A DNA stretch of 64,000 bases from Enterovibrio baiacu. GTDB taxonomy: Bacteria > Pseudomonadota > Gammaproteobacteria > Enterobacterales > Vibrionaceae. This document shows positions 27,923 through 36,976 of this stretch, piece after piece; position 1 is the stretch's first letter; each line of letters opens with the position of its first letter. The translations under genes and the position numbers were made by a program. The stretch lies in contig NZ_SCHN01000008.1 in NCBI RefSeq assembly GCF_004120195.1, forward strand, positions 189,314 through 253,313, read 5' to 3'. Under the pieces are notes generated by a model, which worked only from the letters and a program-made list of their open reading frames with translations, made no database searches and was not told the DNA's origin.

Positions 27923-28035
27923 AGTTTTATACCTCAGCCACTTTTCAGTCGCTAGAATAAACATCAAACATACAGTGTGATGTTTTTAGGTATAACCAAA
28001 ACGAACGTTTAAATTTGTAGGAGTGACGGCACGTT

Positions 28036-29928
28036 ATGATGGAGCGACTACGCGAAGGCGTGAATAGCCTCGCGGTTAAGATCATCTTAAGCCTTATTAT
28101 TTTTTCCTTTGTATTTGCAGGCGTTGGTGGCTACCTCTCAGGTGGTACTGTCGCTCCTGCTGCAAAAGTGGGTGATCAAGAAATTAGCCGCAACCAATTT
28201 GAGCAAGCTTACCAAAATGAGCGTGCACAGATGCAAGCTCAAGCCGGAGACTTCTTTGCAACCCTGCTAAGTGATCCTAACTACCTTGCACAATTTCGAC
28301 GCAATGTGCTTGACCGTATGGTCAATCAAGCGCTGCTAGACCAACAAGCGGATGAGCTCGGGTTGCGTGTTAGCGAAGCGCAAATCAAACAATCAATCCG
28401 TGAAATGCCAGCATTCCAAGGCACGCTAGGTTCGTTTGACAACGACTTGTACCTTGCTGCTCTTCGTCGCAATGGCCTGACGCCGGATCAATTTGCTGAG
28501 TACGTTCGTCAGGACTTGGTGCGTGAGCAACTTGTTGGTGCACTTCAAAACAGTGAGTTTGCTTTAGAAGGTGAACTAGAATCACTGTACAAACTTGAAG
28601 GTCAAACTCGCACAGTGCGTACTTTGTCACTGCCAGTGGCTGATTTTGCTGCGAAAGCAGACGTCACTGCCGAGCAGAAGCAAGATTTCTACCAGCAAAA
28701 CCCTTCCCAGTTTGTCCGTCCAGAGCAGTTCAAAATTTCATACGTTGAGCTTTCTGGTAACGGTATTGCTGATGTTGCAGAAGTGACCGAAGAAGAAGCG
28801 AAGGCTTACTACAACGCGAACTTGGCATCTTACGGCACTGCAGAGCAACGTAAAGTCAGCCACATCATGATCCAAGGTGATGATGCAGTTGCGAATGAAA
28901 AAGCAGACGCGGTGCTTGCAGAACTTAATGCGGGTGCGGATTTTGTTGAGCTGGCGAAAACACGTTCTGATGACACATTCAGCGCAGAGCAGGGCGGTCA
29001 GCTTGACTGGTTCGATGCTGGCGTGATGGATCCTGCTTTTGAAGAAGCTGCCTTTGCGCTAGTGAACAAAGGTGATGTGTCTGGTGTGGTTAAATCAGAT
29101 TTCGGTTTCCACATTATCAAATTAGATGATGTAAAAGCGTCTGATTCTGAGCCATTTGAAGCCGTACGTGATGACATCGTTGCACAGCTTAAGCAACAGC
29201 ATGCGGCTGAGAAGTTTTTCGCACTGTCGAATGATCTTGCTGAGAAAGCATTTGAGATGCCAGATAACCTTGATGATGCAGCTGAGGCTGTGAATGGCAA
29301 GGTGCAACACACTGATTTCGTTTCGCTAAGTGATTTAGAAGGCACGCTCGCAAATGCCAATGTTCAACAAGCGCTGCAGCTTGATGAAGTGCGTGAAGAT
29401 GGCTTGAACTCTGACATCATTGAAATTGCGCCAGAGCACGTTGTCGTTGTTCGTGTCGAAGACGTGCGTCCAGAAGTGGTTCTGCCATTTGATGACGTAG
29501 AAGCACAAGTCACCGAGCTGCTAAAACGTCAGAAAGGCGAAGAAGCGGCGCAAGCTCTTGCGACAACATTGGTTGAAGAGCTGAATGCAGGCAATGAAGC
29601 AGGCTTGACCGCGTCGGGTTATGCATTTAGTGAAGCAACGGATATTGGTCGTGTTTCGCCAGAGCGTGATGTGGTGGAGTTAGCATTTACAATGCCAACA
29701 CCAAATGCTGATTCAAGCGAATATGGTCAAACCCGTTCACTAACTGGCGATGTACTCGTTGTTGCCTTGGACGGTGTGACAGAGCCTGAAACTGCAGACA
29801 TCAGTATTGAAAGCCAGATGGCTGACCGTGTTGCGCGTTCATTGGCAAACACTGAGCTAGCAGCAACCATCGAACAGCTTAAAGACACCACTGACGTGGT
29901 TTACTCTTTAGAGACTGCAGAGCAGTAA
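28036..29928 (+). CDS. ppiD: Periplasmic folding chaperone PpiD (SurA_N and parvulin domains)
   Basis: An inner-membrane anchored periplasmic chaperone of 630 residues, associated with the SecYEG exit. It has one N-terminal helix (VKIILSLIIFSFVFAGVGGY), a SurA-like N-terminal domain (about 35-180), and a parvulin-type domain (about 265-360) with VSHIMIQ and a GGQLDWF stretch followed by FGFHIIKL. ATG 28036 or 28039 can serve; GGAG lies 12 to 15 bases upstream. The order lon-hupB-ppiD is conserved. Confidence 0.97.
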   Translation: MMERLREGVNSLAVKIILSLIIFSFVFAGVGGYLSGGTVAPAAKVGDQEISRNQFEQAYQNERAQMQAQAGDFFATLLSDPNYLAQFRRNVLDRMVNQALLDQQADELGLRVSEAQIKQSIREMPAFQGTLGSFDNDLYLAALRRNGLTPDQFAEYVRQDLVREQLVGALQNSEFALEGELESLYKLEGQTRTVRTLSLPVADFAAKADVTAEQKQDFYQQNPSQFVRPEQFKISYVELSGNGIADVAEVTEEEAKAYYNANLASYGTAEQRKVSHIMIQGDDAVANEKADAVLAELNAGADFVELAKTRSDDTFSAEQGGQLDWFDAGVMDPAFEEAAFALVNKGDVSGVVKSDFGFHIIKLDDVKASDSEPFEAVRDDIVAQLKQQHAAEKFFALSNDLAEKAFEMPDNLDDAAEAVNGKVQHTDFVSLSDLEGTLANANVQQALQLDEVREDGLNSDIIEIAPEHVVVVRVEDVRPEVVLPFDDVEAQVTELLKRQKGEEAAQALATTLVEELNAGNEAGLTASGYAFSEATDIGRVSPERDVVELAFTMPTPNADSSEYGQTRSLTGDVLVVALDGVTEPETADISIESQMADRVARSLANTELAATIEQLKDTTDVVYSLETAEQ

Positions 29929-30002
29929 TGGTGGAATAACTTAAGCGCCAAGCGAAAGATTTGGAGCGAATTACGACTTCGTTGTAATTGATAAGTTACT
30001 TT

Positions 30003-30034
30003 GACGGGGCACCTTTGGTGCACCGTCGTTTTTT
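30003..30034 (+). terminator. ppiD terminator
   Basis: A GACGG/CCGTC and GCACC/GGTGC stem with one mismatch, a TTT loop and six T, between ppiD and the ComEA-like gene. Confidence 0.9.
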
Positions 30035-30115
30035 CTATTACCAAACATGCATTGGTGTCCGCCACTTATTACCCTGCCTCCTCTGTTTAAGGAAAGATAA
30101 GTAAAGGAATCATCA

Positions 30116-30415
30116 ATGCTTAGAAAAATACTCACAACGCTGACATTTGCAGCCACTATGTTTGCAGCACCCATTGCACTTTCACAAGATAACCAAGGCA
30201 GTGTAGGTGCTGACACGCCGTTTGAAGTGAACATCAACACCGCTGACGCCGAAGAGCTTGATAAGTATTTGGACGGTGTTGGAAAGAGCAAGGCGCAAGC
30301 CATCGTTGATTTTCGTGAAGAGTTCGGACAGTTTGAATCATTGGATTCGCTGAAGAACGTAAAGGGCATTGGCAGCGGTATCATCGATAAAAACAAAGAT
30401 CGCATCGTGCTGTAA
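30116..30415 (+). CDS. ComEA-family helix-hairpin-helix DNA-binding protein
   Basis: A 99-residue exported protein. It has a signal peptide ending near ALSQD, followed by a short linker and two helix-hairpin-helix motifs (VNINTADAEEL ... GVGKSKAQAIVDFREE ... KNVKGIGSGII). This is the single-domain ComEA form; in Vibrio cholerae the periplasmic ComEA binds incoming transforming DNA and pulls it inward. The same gene follows ppiD in Vibrio. AAGGAA precedes the ATG. Confidence 0.93.
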   Translation: MLRKILTTLTFAATMFAAPIALSQDNQGSVGADTPFEVNINTADAEELDKYLDGVGKSKAQAIVDFREEFGQFESLDSLKNVKGIGSGIIDKNKDRIVL

Positions 30416-30703
30416 CGGCCTTTGTATTTCGTGTCTAAACGTGGGGAGCACGATCTCCCCAACATCCACGCTCTATTTTCATCTCGATACACGCATCTAG
30501 CCCTTTCTATCTTCCTTCCTCTTTCTGCCACTATGCTGCAACGCCGCGCGATGTCTGTGCTCCCTGTCATTACCCGTTTTTGGGTCGTAAGTAGACACTG
30601 AGTCTTACCCATCCTGCGGTTTTTTGTCTTAGAGGCTTGAGAAAACCTGCCGACACAAACAGAATGGAGTCAGGATATTTCTCACACCAAGGCCAAGGAT
30701 GTT

Positions 30704-31303
30704 ATGAGTCAGAAAACCAGTCACTTTTTTGCCCACCTCGCGAGAATGAAGCTTATCTACCGCTGGCCTCTCATGCGTAATGTGTTCAACGAAAACATCT
30801 CCGAGCATAGCCTTCAGGTCGCGTTTGTTGCTCATGCTTTAGCGCTAATCGAAAATAAAAAATTTAGTGGAACCACGACGCCGGAACGCGTAGCGTTATT
30901 GGCGATGTTTCATGATTGCAGTGAAGTGCTGACCGGCGACTTGCCCACGCCGATTAAGTACTTTAATCCCGCTATTGCTGATGAGTACAAGAAGATAGAG
31001 CGCATTGCCGAAGACAAATTGGTTTCGATGCTGCCCGAAGAATTTCGGGACGATTACCGCCCGCTTATAGACAGTGATGCCATTGACCAAGATGAATACC
31101 GTATCGTGAAACAAGCCGATGCGATATGTGCATACCTCAAGTGTTTGGAAGAGCTATCTGCGGGTAACCACGAGTTTGAGCAAGCTAAGCGACGCCTAGA
31201 GAAAACGATGGAAGACCGTCGCTCCGATGCGAGCGACTATTTTATGTCAACGTTTGCCAGTAGCTTTACGTTGAGCCTTGATGAGATCAGTGATGAGCAA
31301 TAA
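30704..31303 (+). CDS. yfbR: 5'-deoxynucleotidase YfbR (HD domain)
   Basis: A cytosolic HD phosphohydrolase that dephosphorylates deoxyribonucleoside 5'-monophosphates. The metal-binding residues are seen in [24 protein letters not shown] and a downstream Asp region ([13 protein letters not shown]). The 199-residue length equals E. coli YfbR. AAGGAT lies before the ATG. It overlaps dgt by about ten bases, forming a nucleotide-pool pair. Confidence 0.96.
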   Translation: MSQKTSHFFAHLARMKLIYRWPLMRNVFNENISEHSLQVAFVAHALALIENKKFSGTTTPERVALLAMFHDCSEVLTGDLPTPIKYFNPAIADEYKKIERIAEDKLVSMLPEEFRDDYRPLIDSDAIDQDEYRIVKQADAICAYLKCLEELSAGNHEFEQAKRRLEKTMEDRRSDASDYFMSTFASSFTLSLDEISDEQ

Positions 31304-32663
31304 TGTATTTGCGGTAGAGACGCTTTCACCGTTGTGGGAAGAAAGGCTAGCGAGCGAGAACAAACAGCGTCGCCATGACAAACGTACAGTGTTTCAACGC
31401 GACCGCGCACGCATTCTTCACTCTGCTGCGTTTCGCCGTTTGCAAGCCAAGACGCAAGTGCTTGGTGCTGAGCATAGCGAGTTTTATCGCACGCGCTTAA
31501 CGCACTCGCTTGAAGTGTCTCAAATTGGCACGGGCATTCTCGCCCAAATCAAAGATAAACAGCCAGAGTTTCGGCCGCTGCTGCCATCAACCAGTCTATT
31601 GGAAAGTCTCTGTCTCGCCCATGACATTGGCCACCCGCCCTATGGGCACGGTGGAGAAATCGCGCTGAATTACCTGATGCGTAATGATGACGGGTTTGAA
31701 GGTAACGCACAGACGTTCCGCATTGTCAGCCTGTTAGAGCCGTATACAGAATCTGATGGCATGAACTTAGCGAGAAGAACGCTGTTAGGTTTGCTTAAAT
31801 ATCCTGCATTGCTTAGCGAGACACGCCGACTTTCGCTGCCGCCTGATGTGTCTGAGTTTCGTCATTTAAAAGCGTCTGATTGGCATCCCGCGAAAGGATT
31901 GTATCGTGATGATCTTGACCGGTTCAATTGGGTGCTAGCGGGCATGACAGAAAAAGACGCTGCGCTATTTACGCGCTTAAAGCACATACCCAATGACAAT
32001 CAGCACGGTAAAACCGAGTTTAAATCCCTTGATTGTTCGATCATGGAACTGGCTGATGACATTGCTTATGGTGTGCACGATCTTGAAGATGCCATCGTGA
32101 TGGGCATTGTCCAGCGCGATCAATGGCAGGAAGCGGTCGCCAGCAAATTGGCAGAATGTGGAGACCCGTGGTTAGAGGCAAACATTAGCCATTTGAGTGA
32201 CCAAATGTTCGGGCCACACTATGAACGAAAAGATGCCATCGGTGCGTTGGTGAATACCTTGCTCACGTCAATTGCGATTGAACCCTCGCTTCAAGATGGC
32301 GTAAACAGTTTTGATGATCCGATTCTGCAGTGGAACGCGTGTTTGACCGATGTGATGCATGGCGTGTTGGCGGTACTAAAAGCCTTTGTGAGCGAATATG
32401 TGGTGCAAAAGCCTGAACTTCAAATCATTGAATATAAAGGCCAGCAACTGGTGATGGGGTTGTTTGATGCTTTTGATGCGGATCCAAAACGATTGCTGCC
32501 AGTGCCTACGCGTGAACTCTGGCTAAAAGACGTTGCGGATGGGAAAAGTGGTCGCCGAGTGATCGCCGATTACATATCGGCAATGACTGACGGCTATGCA
32601 CAACGATTGCATGCCACCATGTTCACGGCTGATAGCCAAGGGCCGATGTATCAAATCAGGTAA
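31293..32663 (+). CDS. dgt: dGTP triphosphohydrolase-like protein
   Basis: An HD-domain enzyme (about 456 residues) that releases triphosphate from deoxynucleoside triphosphates. The early [15 protein letters not shown] segment, the HD motif [15 protein letters not shown] and the [16 protein letters not shown] metal-binding segment are diagnostic. ATG 31293 is preferred over TTG 31278 because the conserved part starts close after it; it overlaps the yfbR stop. Homologues restrict phage by draining dGTP, but here the housekeeping location argues for nucleotide-pool control. Confidence 0.94.
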   Translation: MSNNVFAVETLSPLWEERLASENKQRRHDKRTVFQRDRARILHSAAFRRLQAKTQVLGAEHSEFYRTRLTHSLEVSQIGTGILAQIKDKQPEFRPLLPSTSLLESLCLAHDIGHPPYGHGGEIALNYLMRNDDGFEGNAQTFRIVSLLEPYTESDGMNLARRTLLGLLKYPALLSETRRLSLPPDVSEFRHLKASDWHPAKGLYRDDLDRFNWVLAGMTEKDAALFTRLKHIPNDNQHGKTEFKSLDCSIMELADDIAYGVHDLEDAIVMGIVQRDQWQEAVASKLAECGDPWLEANISHLSDQMFGPHYERKDAIGALVNTLLTSIAIEPSLQDGVNSFDDPILQWNACLTDVMHGVLAVLKAFVSEYVVQKPELQIIEYKGQQLVMGLFDAFDADPKRLLPVPTRELWLKDVADGKSGRRVIADYISAMTDGYAQRLHATMFTADSQGPMYQIR

Positions 32664-32712
32664 GCGATAGCATCAAATGCGAAGAGGGAGAGCAACTTAA
32701 GGCTGCTTTCTC

Positions 32713-33369
32713 TCATTCGTTTTCATTGTCGTTTTTACATCCATAATGGCGCTCATAGACCCCAGGCGGCATTTGACTGATTTGAAACTCAATCATGCTG
32801 TCAAAGGCAGCCATCAAAGGGTGAAAGCGTGTTTGCTCACCCGTCATGGCGGATAGCGCATAGAAACCTGCCTCTACGGTCGACAGGCCGCTCTCTTTTG
32901 GCGACTTACGAATGCGATAGTTTCCGTGTTCGATCTCATCGAGTTTTACTGCTGGGAGGGCATGAAGGTTCTTGGAAAGCTGATACATCTTGTATGCTTT
33001 TCGCCATGTACCATCGAGTAAAATCAAACCGTGCTTGCGTCCGTTTTCCCCCGTGCTTATCTCTGTGTTTTCTGATGATAAAGAGATCGCGTCATCGGAC
33101 GGATAAAGCACGGCGTAATCAACGCCAGATTGCGGGTCTAATAACGCATTAAGCGCGTCGTTATCCGTAAAGTCTTCCCCCACGAAAAGTCGACTGCTTG
33201 GCAGTGAAAGAGACAATATACGCGCAGTACCTATAGGCTGATGCACTTCAGACGGATGTTGAAGAATAATCAAAGGGATATCGCAAGGTATCGTTGTAAT
33301 GGTATGACAAATACAGGCGCGTTTGGCTTTCCCGCATTGTTCGCAATATCGGCTGGCTTTCTGGTTCAT
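32713..33369 (-). CDS. tapT: tRNA-uridine aminocarboxypropyltransferase (DTW domain)
   Basis: It transfers the aminocarboxypropyl group of S-adenosylmethionine to a uridine in the tRNA variable loop (acp3U). The zinc-type cysteines YCEQCGKAKRACICH open the protein, and the DTW-family motif appears as LDGTWRKAYKM. The 218-residue length fits E. coli YfiP/TapT. ATG 33369 is chosen; GTG 33375 is also possible. The stop lies 46 bases from the convergent dgt gene. Confidence 0.93.
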   Translation of the reverse strand: MNQKASRYCEQCGKAKRACICHTITTIPCDIPLIILQHPSEVHQPIGTARILSLSLPSSRLFVGEDFTDNDALNALLDPQSGVDYAVLYPSDDAISLSSENTEISTGENGRKHGLILLDGTWRKAYKMYQLSKNLHALPAVKLDEIEHGNYRIRKSPKESGLSTVEAGFYALSAMTGEQTRFHPLMAAFDSMIEFQISQMPPGVYERHYGCKNDNENE

Positions 33370-33419
33370 TCCCACGGTACGCTATAACTTAATGAAATTG
33401 AGATGTTTGAGGATTCCCT

Positions 33420-33962
33420 TTGCCTGTATATCGATTGCTTGGGCTTATCGCTATCGTAGCGATTGTAGCGCAAATCCCCGCTATTCATCATTGGATGACG
33501 TGGGATCGCGCGGATATTGAGGCGGGGCAATGGTGGCGAATCGTAACAGGAAACCTCACACATACCAATGTTCCTCATCTTGCCATGAATCTTGCTGCGC
33601 TCGCTGCTCTGACCTTATTGCATCGTCACTACTACCGGATGCGTTCGTTAGTCATGTTGATGTGGTGCATGATGGTGGCCATTGGCATTGCCATGTTTTG
33701 GAGCCCGTTCAGTTGGTACGCGGGGCTTTCTGGTGTGTTGCATGGTCTGTTTGTATGGGGCGTGATACGAGACATACAGAACAAAGTGCCATTGGGGTGG
33801 GTGTTGCTGGTGGGCGTGATCGCGAAATTGACCTATGAAGCTTATAGCGGTGGCGATTCTATGACTGCGCAGCTCATTGATGCTGGCGTGGCATACCAAG
33901 CGCACTTAGCTGGTTCCGCCGTGGGCTTACTGTTTGCCCTAACAACAAAAAAGCCTGACTGA
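33420..33962 (+). CDS. rrtA: Rhombosortase (rhomboid-family intramembrane protease)
   Basis: An inner-membrane serine protease of 180 residues with about six helices. The rhomboid core motifs are GQWWRIVTGNLTHTN, the catalytic Ser104 in YAGLSGVLHG and His162 in QAHLAGS. The short size is that of rhombosortases, which cut GlyGly-CTERM tails on secreted proteins before lipidation or release. The start is TTG 33420 with GAGGA six bases upstream. The same neighbours (dgt, tapT, alaA) occur in V. cholerae near VC1981. No GlyGly-CTERM target is seen in this window. Confidence 0.92.
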   Translation: MPVYRLLGLIAIVAIVAQIPAIHHWMTWDRADIEAGQWWRIVTGNLTHTNVPHLAMNLAALAALTLLHRHYYRMRSLVMLMWCMMVAIGIAMFWSPFSWYAGLSGVLHGLFVWGVIRDIQNKVPLGWVLLVGVIAKLTYEAYSGGDSMTAQLIDAGVAYQAHLAGSAVGLLFALTTKKPD

Positions 33963-33974
33963 GTCAGGCTTTTT
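33947..33974. terminator. Bidirectional terminator overlapping the rrtA stop codon
   Basis: A perfect 12-bp stem (AAAAAGCCTGAC / GTCAGGCTTTTT) whose three-base loop region contains the TGA of rrtA. It serves rrtA and the convergent alaA gene. Confidence 0.93.
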
Positions 33975-33998
33975 CTTCATGGATTAGTTCTTCGCGAC

Positions 33999-35213
33999 TT
34001 ACTGTCGATAGGTTGACAGGAAACGCTCGAAACGGCCAATCGCTAATTCAAGATCATCCACGCGTGGCAAAGTAACAATGCGGAAATGGTCTGGTTTTGG
34101 CCAGTTGAAGCCAGAGCCATGCACCATAAGTACTTTCTCTTGCATCAAGAAATCGTACATCATTTTTTCATCATCGTGGATGTTGTAGCGCTTAATATCA
34201 ATTTTCGGGAACAGATAGAGTGCGCCTTTTGGCTTCACACAACTCACACCCGGAATTTGGTTCAACAGTTCATGGGCTTTATCGCGTTGCTCAAGTAAAC
34301 GGCCACCAGGAAGGATCAATTCATTGATGCTCTGATAACCGCCGAGCGCTGTTTGAATCGCATGCTGCATTGGTACATTCGCACACAAACGCATCGACGC
34401 CAGCATCTCTAAACCTGCGATATAGCCTTTCGCCAAGTGTTTGGGACCTGAAAGGATCATCCAGCCTGAACGGAAGCCACATACGCGGTATGACTTTGAC
34501 AGACCACTGAAGGTGACACAGAAAACATCCGGCGCAAGCGGCGCAATAGAGTGATGCTGTGCACCGTCATACAAAATTTTGTCGTAAATTTCATCGGCGA
34601 AAATGATCAAACCGTGGTGGCGGGCAATGTCCGCAATCTCCATCAAGAAATCACGGCTATATACCGCACCGGTAGGGTTGTTCGGGTTGATCAGCACGAT
34701 GCCTTTGGTTTTTGGCGTGATCTTGGCTTTGATGTCATCCAGATCTGGGTACCAATCTGATTCTTCATCACACATGTAATGAACAGGGTTACCGCCAGAC
34801 AAAGAAACGGCTGCCGTCCAAAGAGGGTAGTCAGGCGATGGAACTAAAAGCTCGTCACCGCTGTTTAGCAATGCTTGCATTGACATCACGATGAGTTCTG
34901 ACACCCCGTTACCCAAATAAACGTCTTCGACGTCTAAATCCAACATGCCGCGTTTTTGGTAATGTTGAACTACCGCTTTACGGGCTGGGTAAATCCCTTT
35001 TGAATCACAGTAACCTTGAGAAGTTGGCAGGTTACGGATCACGTCTACCAAAATTTCGTCCGGTGCATCAAAGCCAAATGGGGCAGGGTTGCCAATGTTC
35101 AGCTTGAGGATTTTATGGCCTTCTTCTTCGAGGCGCTTTGCTTGTTTCATGACCGGACCGCGAATGTCATAACAGACGTTGTCCAATTTGGTCGACATCC
35201 CAACTTCTTGCAT
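33999..35213 (-). CDS. alaA: Glutamate-pyruvate aminotransferase
   Basis: A fold-type I PLP aminotransferase that makes alanine from pyruvate and glutamate in the cytosol. It opens with KLDNVCYDIRGPV, has NPNNPTGAVYS, the PLP lysine in FSGLSKSYRVCGFRSGW, and a substrate-Arg segment HFRIVTLP. ATG 35213 gives 404 residues, the E. coli AlaA length; ATG 35198 is an alternative. It is divergent from menF across about 400 bases. Confidence 0.96.
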   Translation of the reverse strand: MQEVGMSTKLDNVCYDIRGPVMKQAKRLEEEGHKILKLNIGNPAPFGFDAPDEILVDVIRNLPTSQGYCDSKGIYPARKAVVQHYQKRGMLDLDVEDVYLGNGVSELIVMSMQALLNSGDELLVPSPDYPLWTAAVSLSGGNPVHYMCDEESDWYPDLDDIKAKITPKTKGIVLINPNNPTGAVYSRDFLMEIADIARHHGLIIFADEIYDKILYDGAQHHSIAPLAPDVFCVTFSGLSKSYRVCGFRSGWMILSGPKHLAKGYIAGLEMLASMRLCANVPMQHAIQTALGGYQSINELILPGGRLLEQRDKAHELLNQIPGVSCVKPKGALYLFPKIDIKRYNIHDDEKMMYDFLMQEKVLMVHGSGFNWPKPDHFRIVTLPRVDDLELAIGRFERFLSTYRQ

Positions 35214-35611
35214 CTTGATTCCCAAGGGTGTTTTTTACGTATTTGCAGTAAATTACACTAACAAACTCGACTATATAAGTAGCAAACAGTAAAAAATGGC
35301 GAGAAAACAGGATTTCAGTGATTTAATCCTAACTTGCTGGGATATTCTGCTAGAACATTCGGTTTTCATCACTATCAATAAGGTTGTAGAATGCATTTCC
35401 AACAGGAAATTTTACTGAATTTGCCGCGCTTTATCGTTTTTTGATGAGAAAACACACTAATTAGGGTGATTTGCTCACGGCGTATCGGGAAACAGGGCGC
35501 ACAACGAAGAAATAAGACCAACGCAACCGGCGTAATAGGATTTTTCGCGGCTAGCCTTACACCATGGATTCGGTCAATTAGCTTTAGGTTGCAGGTGTTA
35601 GTGAGGTTAAC
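35214..35611. other. Divergent alaA/menF promoter region
   Basis: No gene or RNA is recognised. It must hold the promoters for alaA (minus) and the men operon (plus). I see no clear operator palindrome. Confidence 0.6.
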
Positions 35612-36976
35612 TTGACCGAATTGATCCAAGCGATTGGGCGGCTTTGTGACGCGTTGTCTACTTTGTCTGCGCTTCCACCACGACTCAGTGTCGATCTAAC
35701 ATTGTCTGACCATGTCGATCCGATTGAATGGCTAGATGCTCAGCCTTTATTCCCCAAATTCTATTGGCAGTCTCGCGATGGTGCAGAAGAAACCGTTGCA
35801 CTGGGTCAGGTCAGAACGTTTTCCAATCCTTATTCCGCTGAGTGGGTATTGGAAGACGGGCAGCGAATCTGGGGTGGTCGCTCGTTTGATGGGCGCACCG
35901 AGCGCAATCAGCGCTGCTTACAGTCATTCTTTTTCCTCCCACAGGTAGAATTATCACGCGTTGGTGATACCTGGTCTTTGTCGCTTAATACGGGCGATGA
36001 CATAGGGAAAGCGCGTGCCGCGCTGAACAAGCTTTCTGATTCGACGTCGACGTTGGCGCGTCCGCAGTGTGACATCCTTGACGCTGAACATTCACCGTCT
36101 TATCCGCAGTGGTCGAGCATGCTTGAAAAAGCCTTGGCCGAAATAGACAGCACGGATCTGCAGAAGGTTGTGCTTGCGAGAAAAACATCGTTGACCCTCG
36201 ACCGCCACATTTCAGCGGCGCAATTGTTAAAAGCAAGTCGTGAACAAAACAGCGCGAACTTTCATTTCTTGTTGGCGCTAGATGAAAAACACAGCTTTGT
36301 GGGTTCGACCCCTGAGCGATTGTTTAACCGACAAGGTCAGGCGCTTTTAACGGAAGCCCTTGCTGGCACCATTGGGCGTGGCAAAACAGCACAAGACGAT
36401 AAAGCCTTGGCGCAGTGGTTGCTTAACGATCCAAAGAATATCTACGAAAATCGCCTCGTGGTGGAAGACATTGAATCCCGTTTGCTCTCAAGCAGTACCG
36501 CGCTGAAAGTTGAAGCTTCTCCGCATCTGGTTCAGCTTCGCAAAGTACAACATCTCAAGCGCGATATCGAAGCGCAGCTACACAATGACGTGTCCAGTTC
36601 TGACTTGCTTGAAATGTTGCAACCTACCGCTGCGATTGCAGGTTTACCCCGCGACAACGCCGTTAAATTCATCACTGAAAATGAACCGTTTGCCCGTGGT
36701 TGGTATAGCGGCTCTGTGGGCTTTATTGGCCGAGAACGCAGTGAATTTTGCGTGGCTATCCGAAGTGCGCTCGTGATGAATGACACGCTGCACTTGTTTG
36801 CTGGCGCTGGCATAGTGCCTGGTTCGGAATCTGAAACAGAGTGGAAAGAGCTTGATCGTAAAATGTCGACCTTGATGAGTCTGCTGTCGCCTGTGCTTGA
36901 CCCTCTGCCTTTCGAGAAGAAACGTTCGATGGTGCCAATGAGTAATGCCATCGACATGGAGAAAAAAGCGGGATGA
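35612..36976 (+). CDS. menF: Isochorismate synthase
   Basis: The first enzyme of menaquinone synthesis, chorismate to isochorismate. The chorismate-binding fold shows LLTEALAGTIGRG, ENRLVVEDIES, YSGSVGFIG and the Mg-binding GAGIVPGSESETEW. The start is TTG 35612 with GAGG six bases upstream, giving 454 residues. It overlaps menD by four bases and heads a six-gene operon in the E. coli order. Confidence 0.96.
   Translation: MTELIQAIGRLCDALSTLSALPPRLSVDLTLSDHVDPIEWLDAQPLFPKFYWQSRDGAEETVALGQVRTFSNPYSAEWVLEDGQRIWGGRSFDGRTERNQRCLQSFFFLPQVELSRVGDTWSLSLNTGDDIGKARAALNKLSDSTSTLARPQCDILDAEHSPSYPQWSSMLEKALAEIDSTDLQKVVLARKTSLTLDRHISAAQLLKASREQNSANFHFLLALDEKHSFVGSTPERLFNRQGQALLTEALAGTIGRGKTAQDDKALAQWLLNDPKNIYENRLVVEDIESRLLSSSTALKVEASPHLVQLRKVQHLKRDIEAQLHNDVSSSDLLEMLQPTAAIAGLPRDNAVKFITENEPFARGWYSGSVGFIGRERSEFCVAIRSALVMNDTLHLFAGAGIVPGSESETEWKELDRKMSTLMSLLSPVLDPLPFEKKRSMVPMSNAIDMEKKAG

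Noticed and set aside
29971-30612. Long minus-strand frame of 213 codons over the ComEA-like gene
   Set aside because: Composition is Ser/Arg-rich with no recognisable domain; it is antisense to a convincing signal-peptide plus helix-hairpin-helix gene and spans a terminator.
31293-32663. dGTPase as part of an anti-phage defence island
   Set aside because: It is coupled to yfbR and sits in a conserved housekeeping gene order; no other defence genes are nearby.
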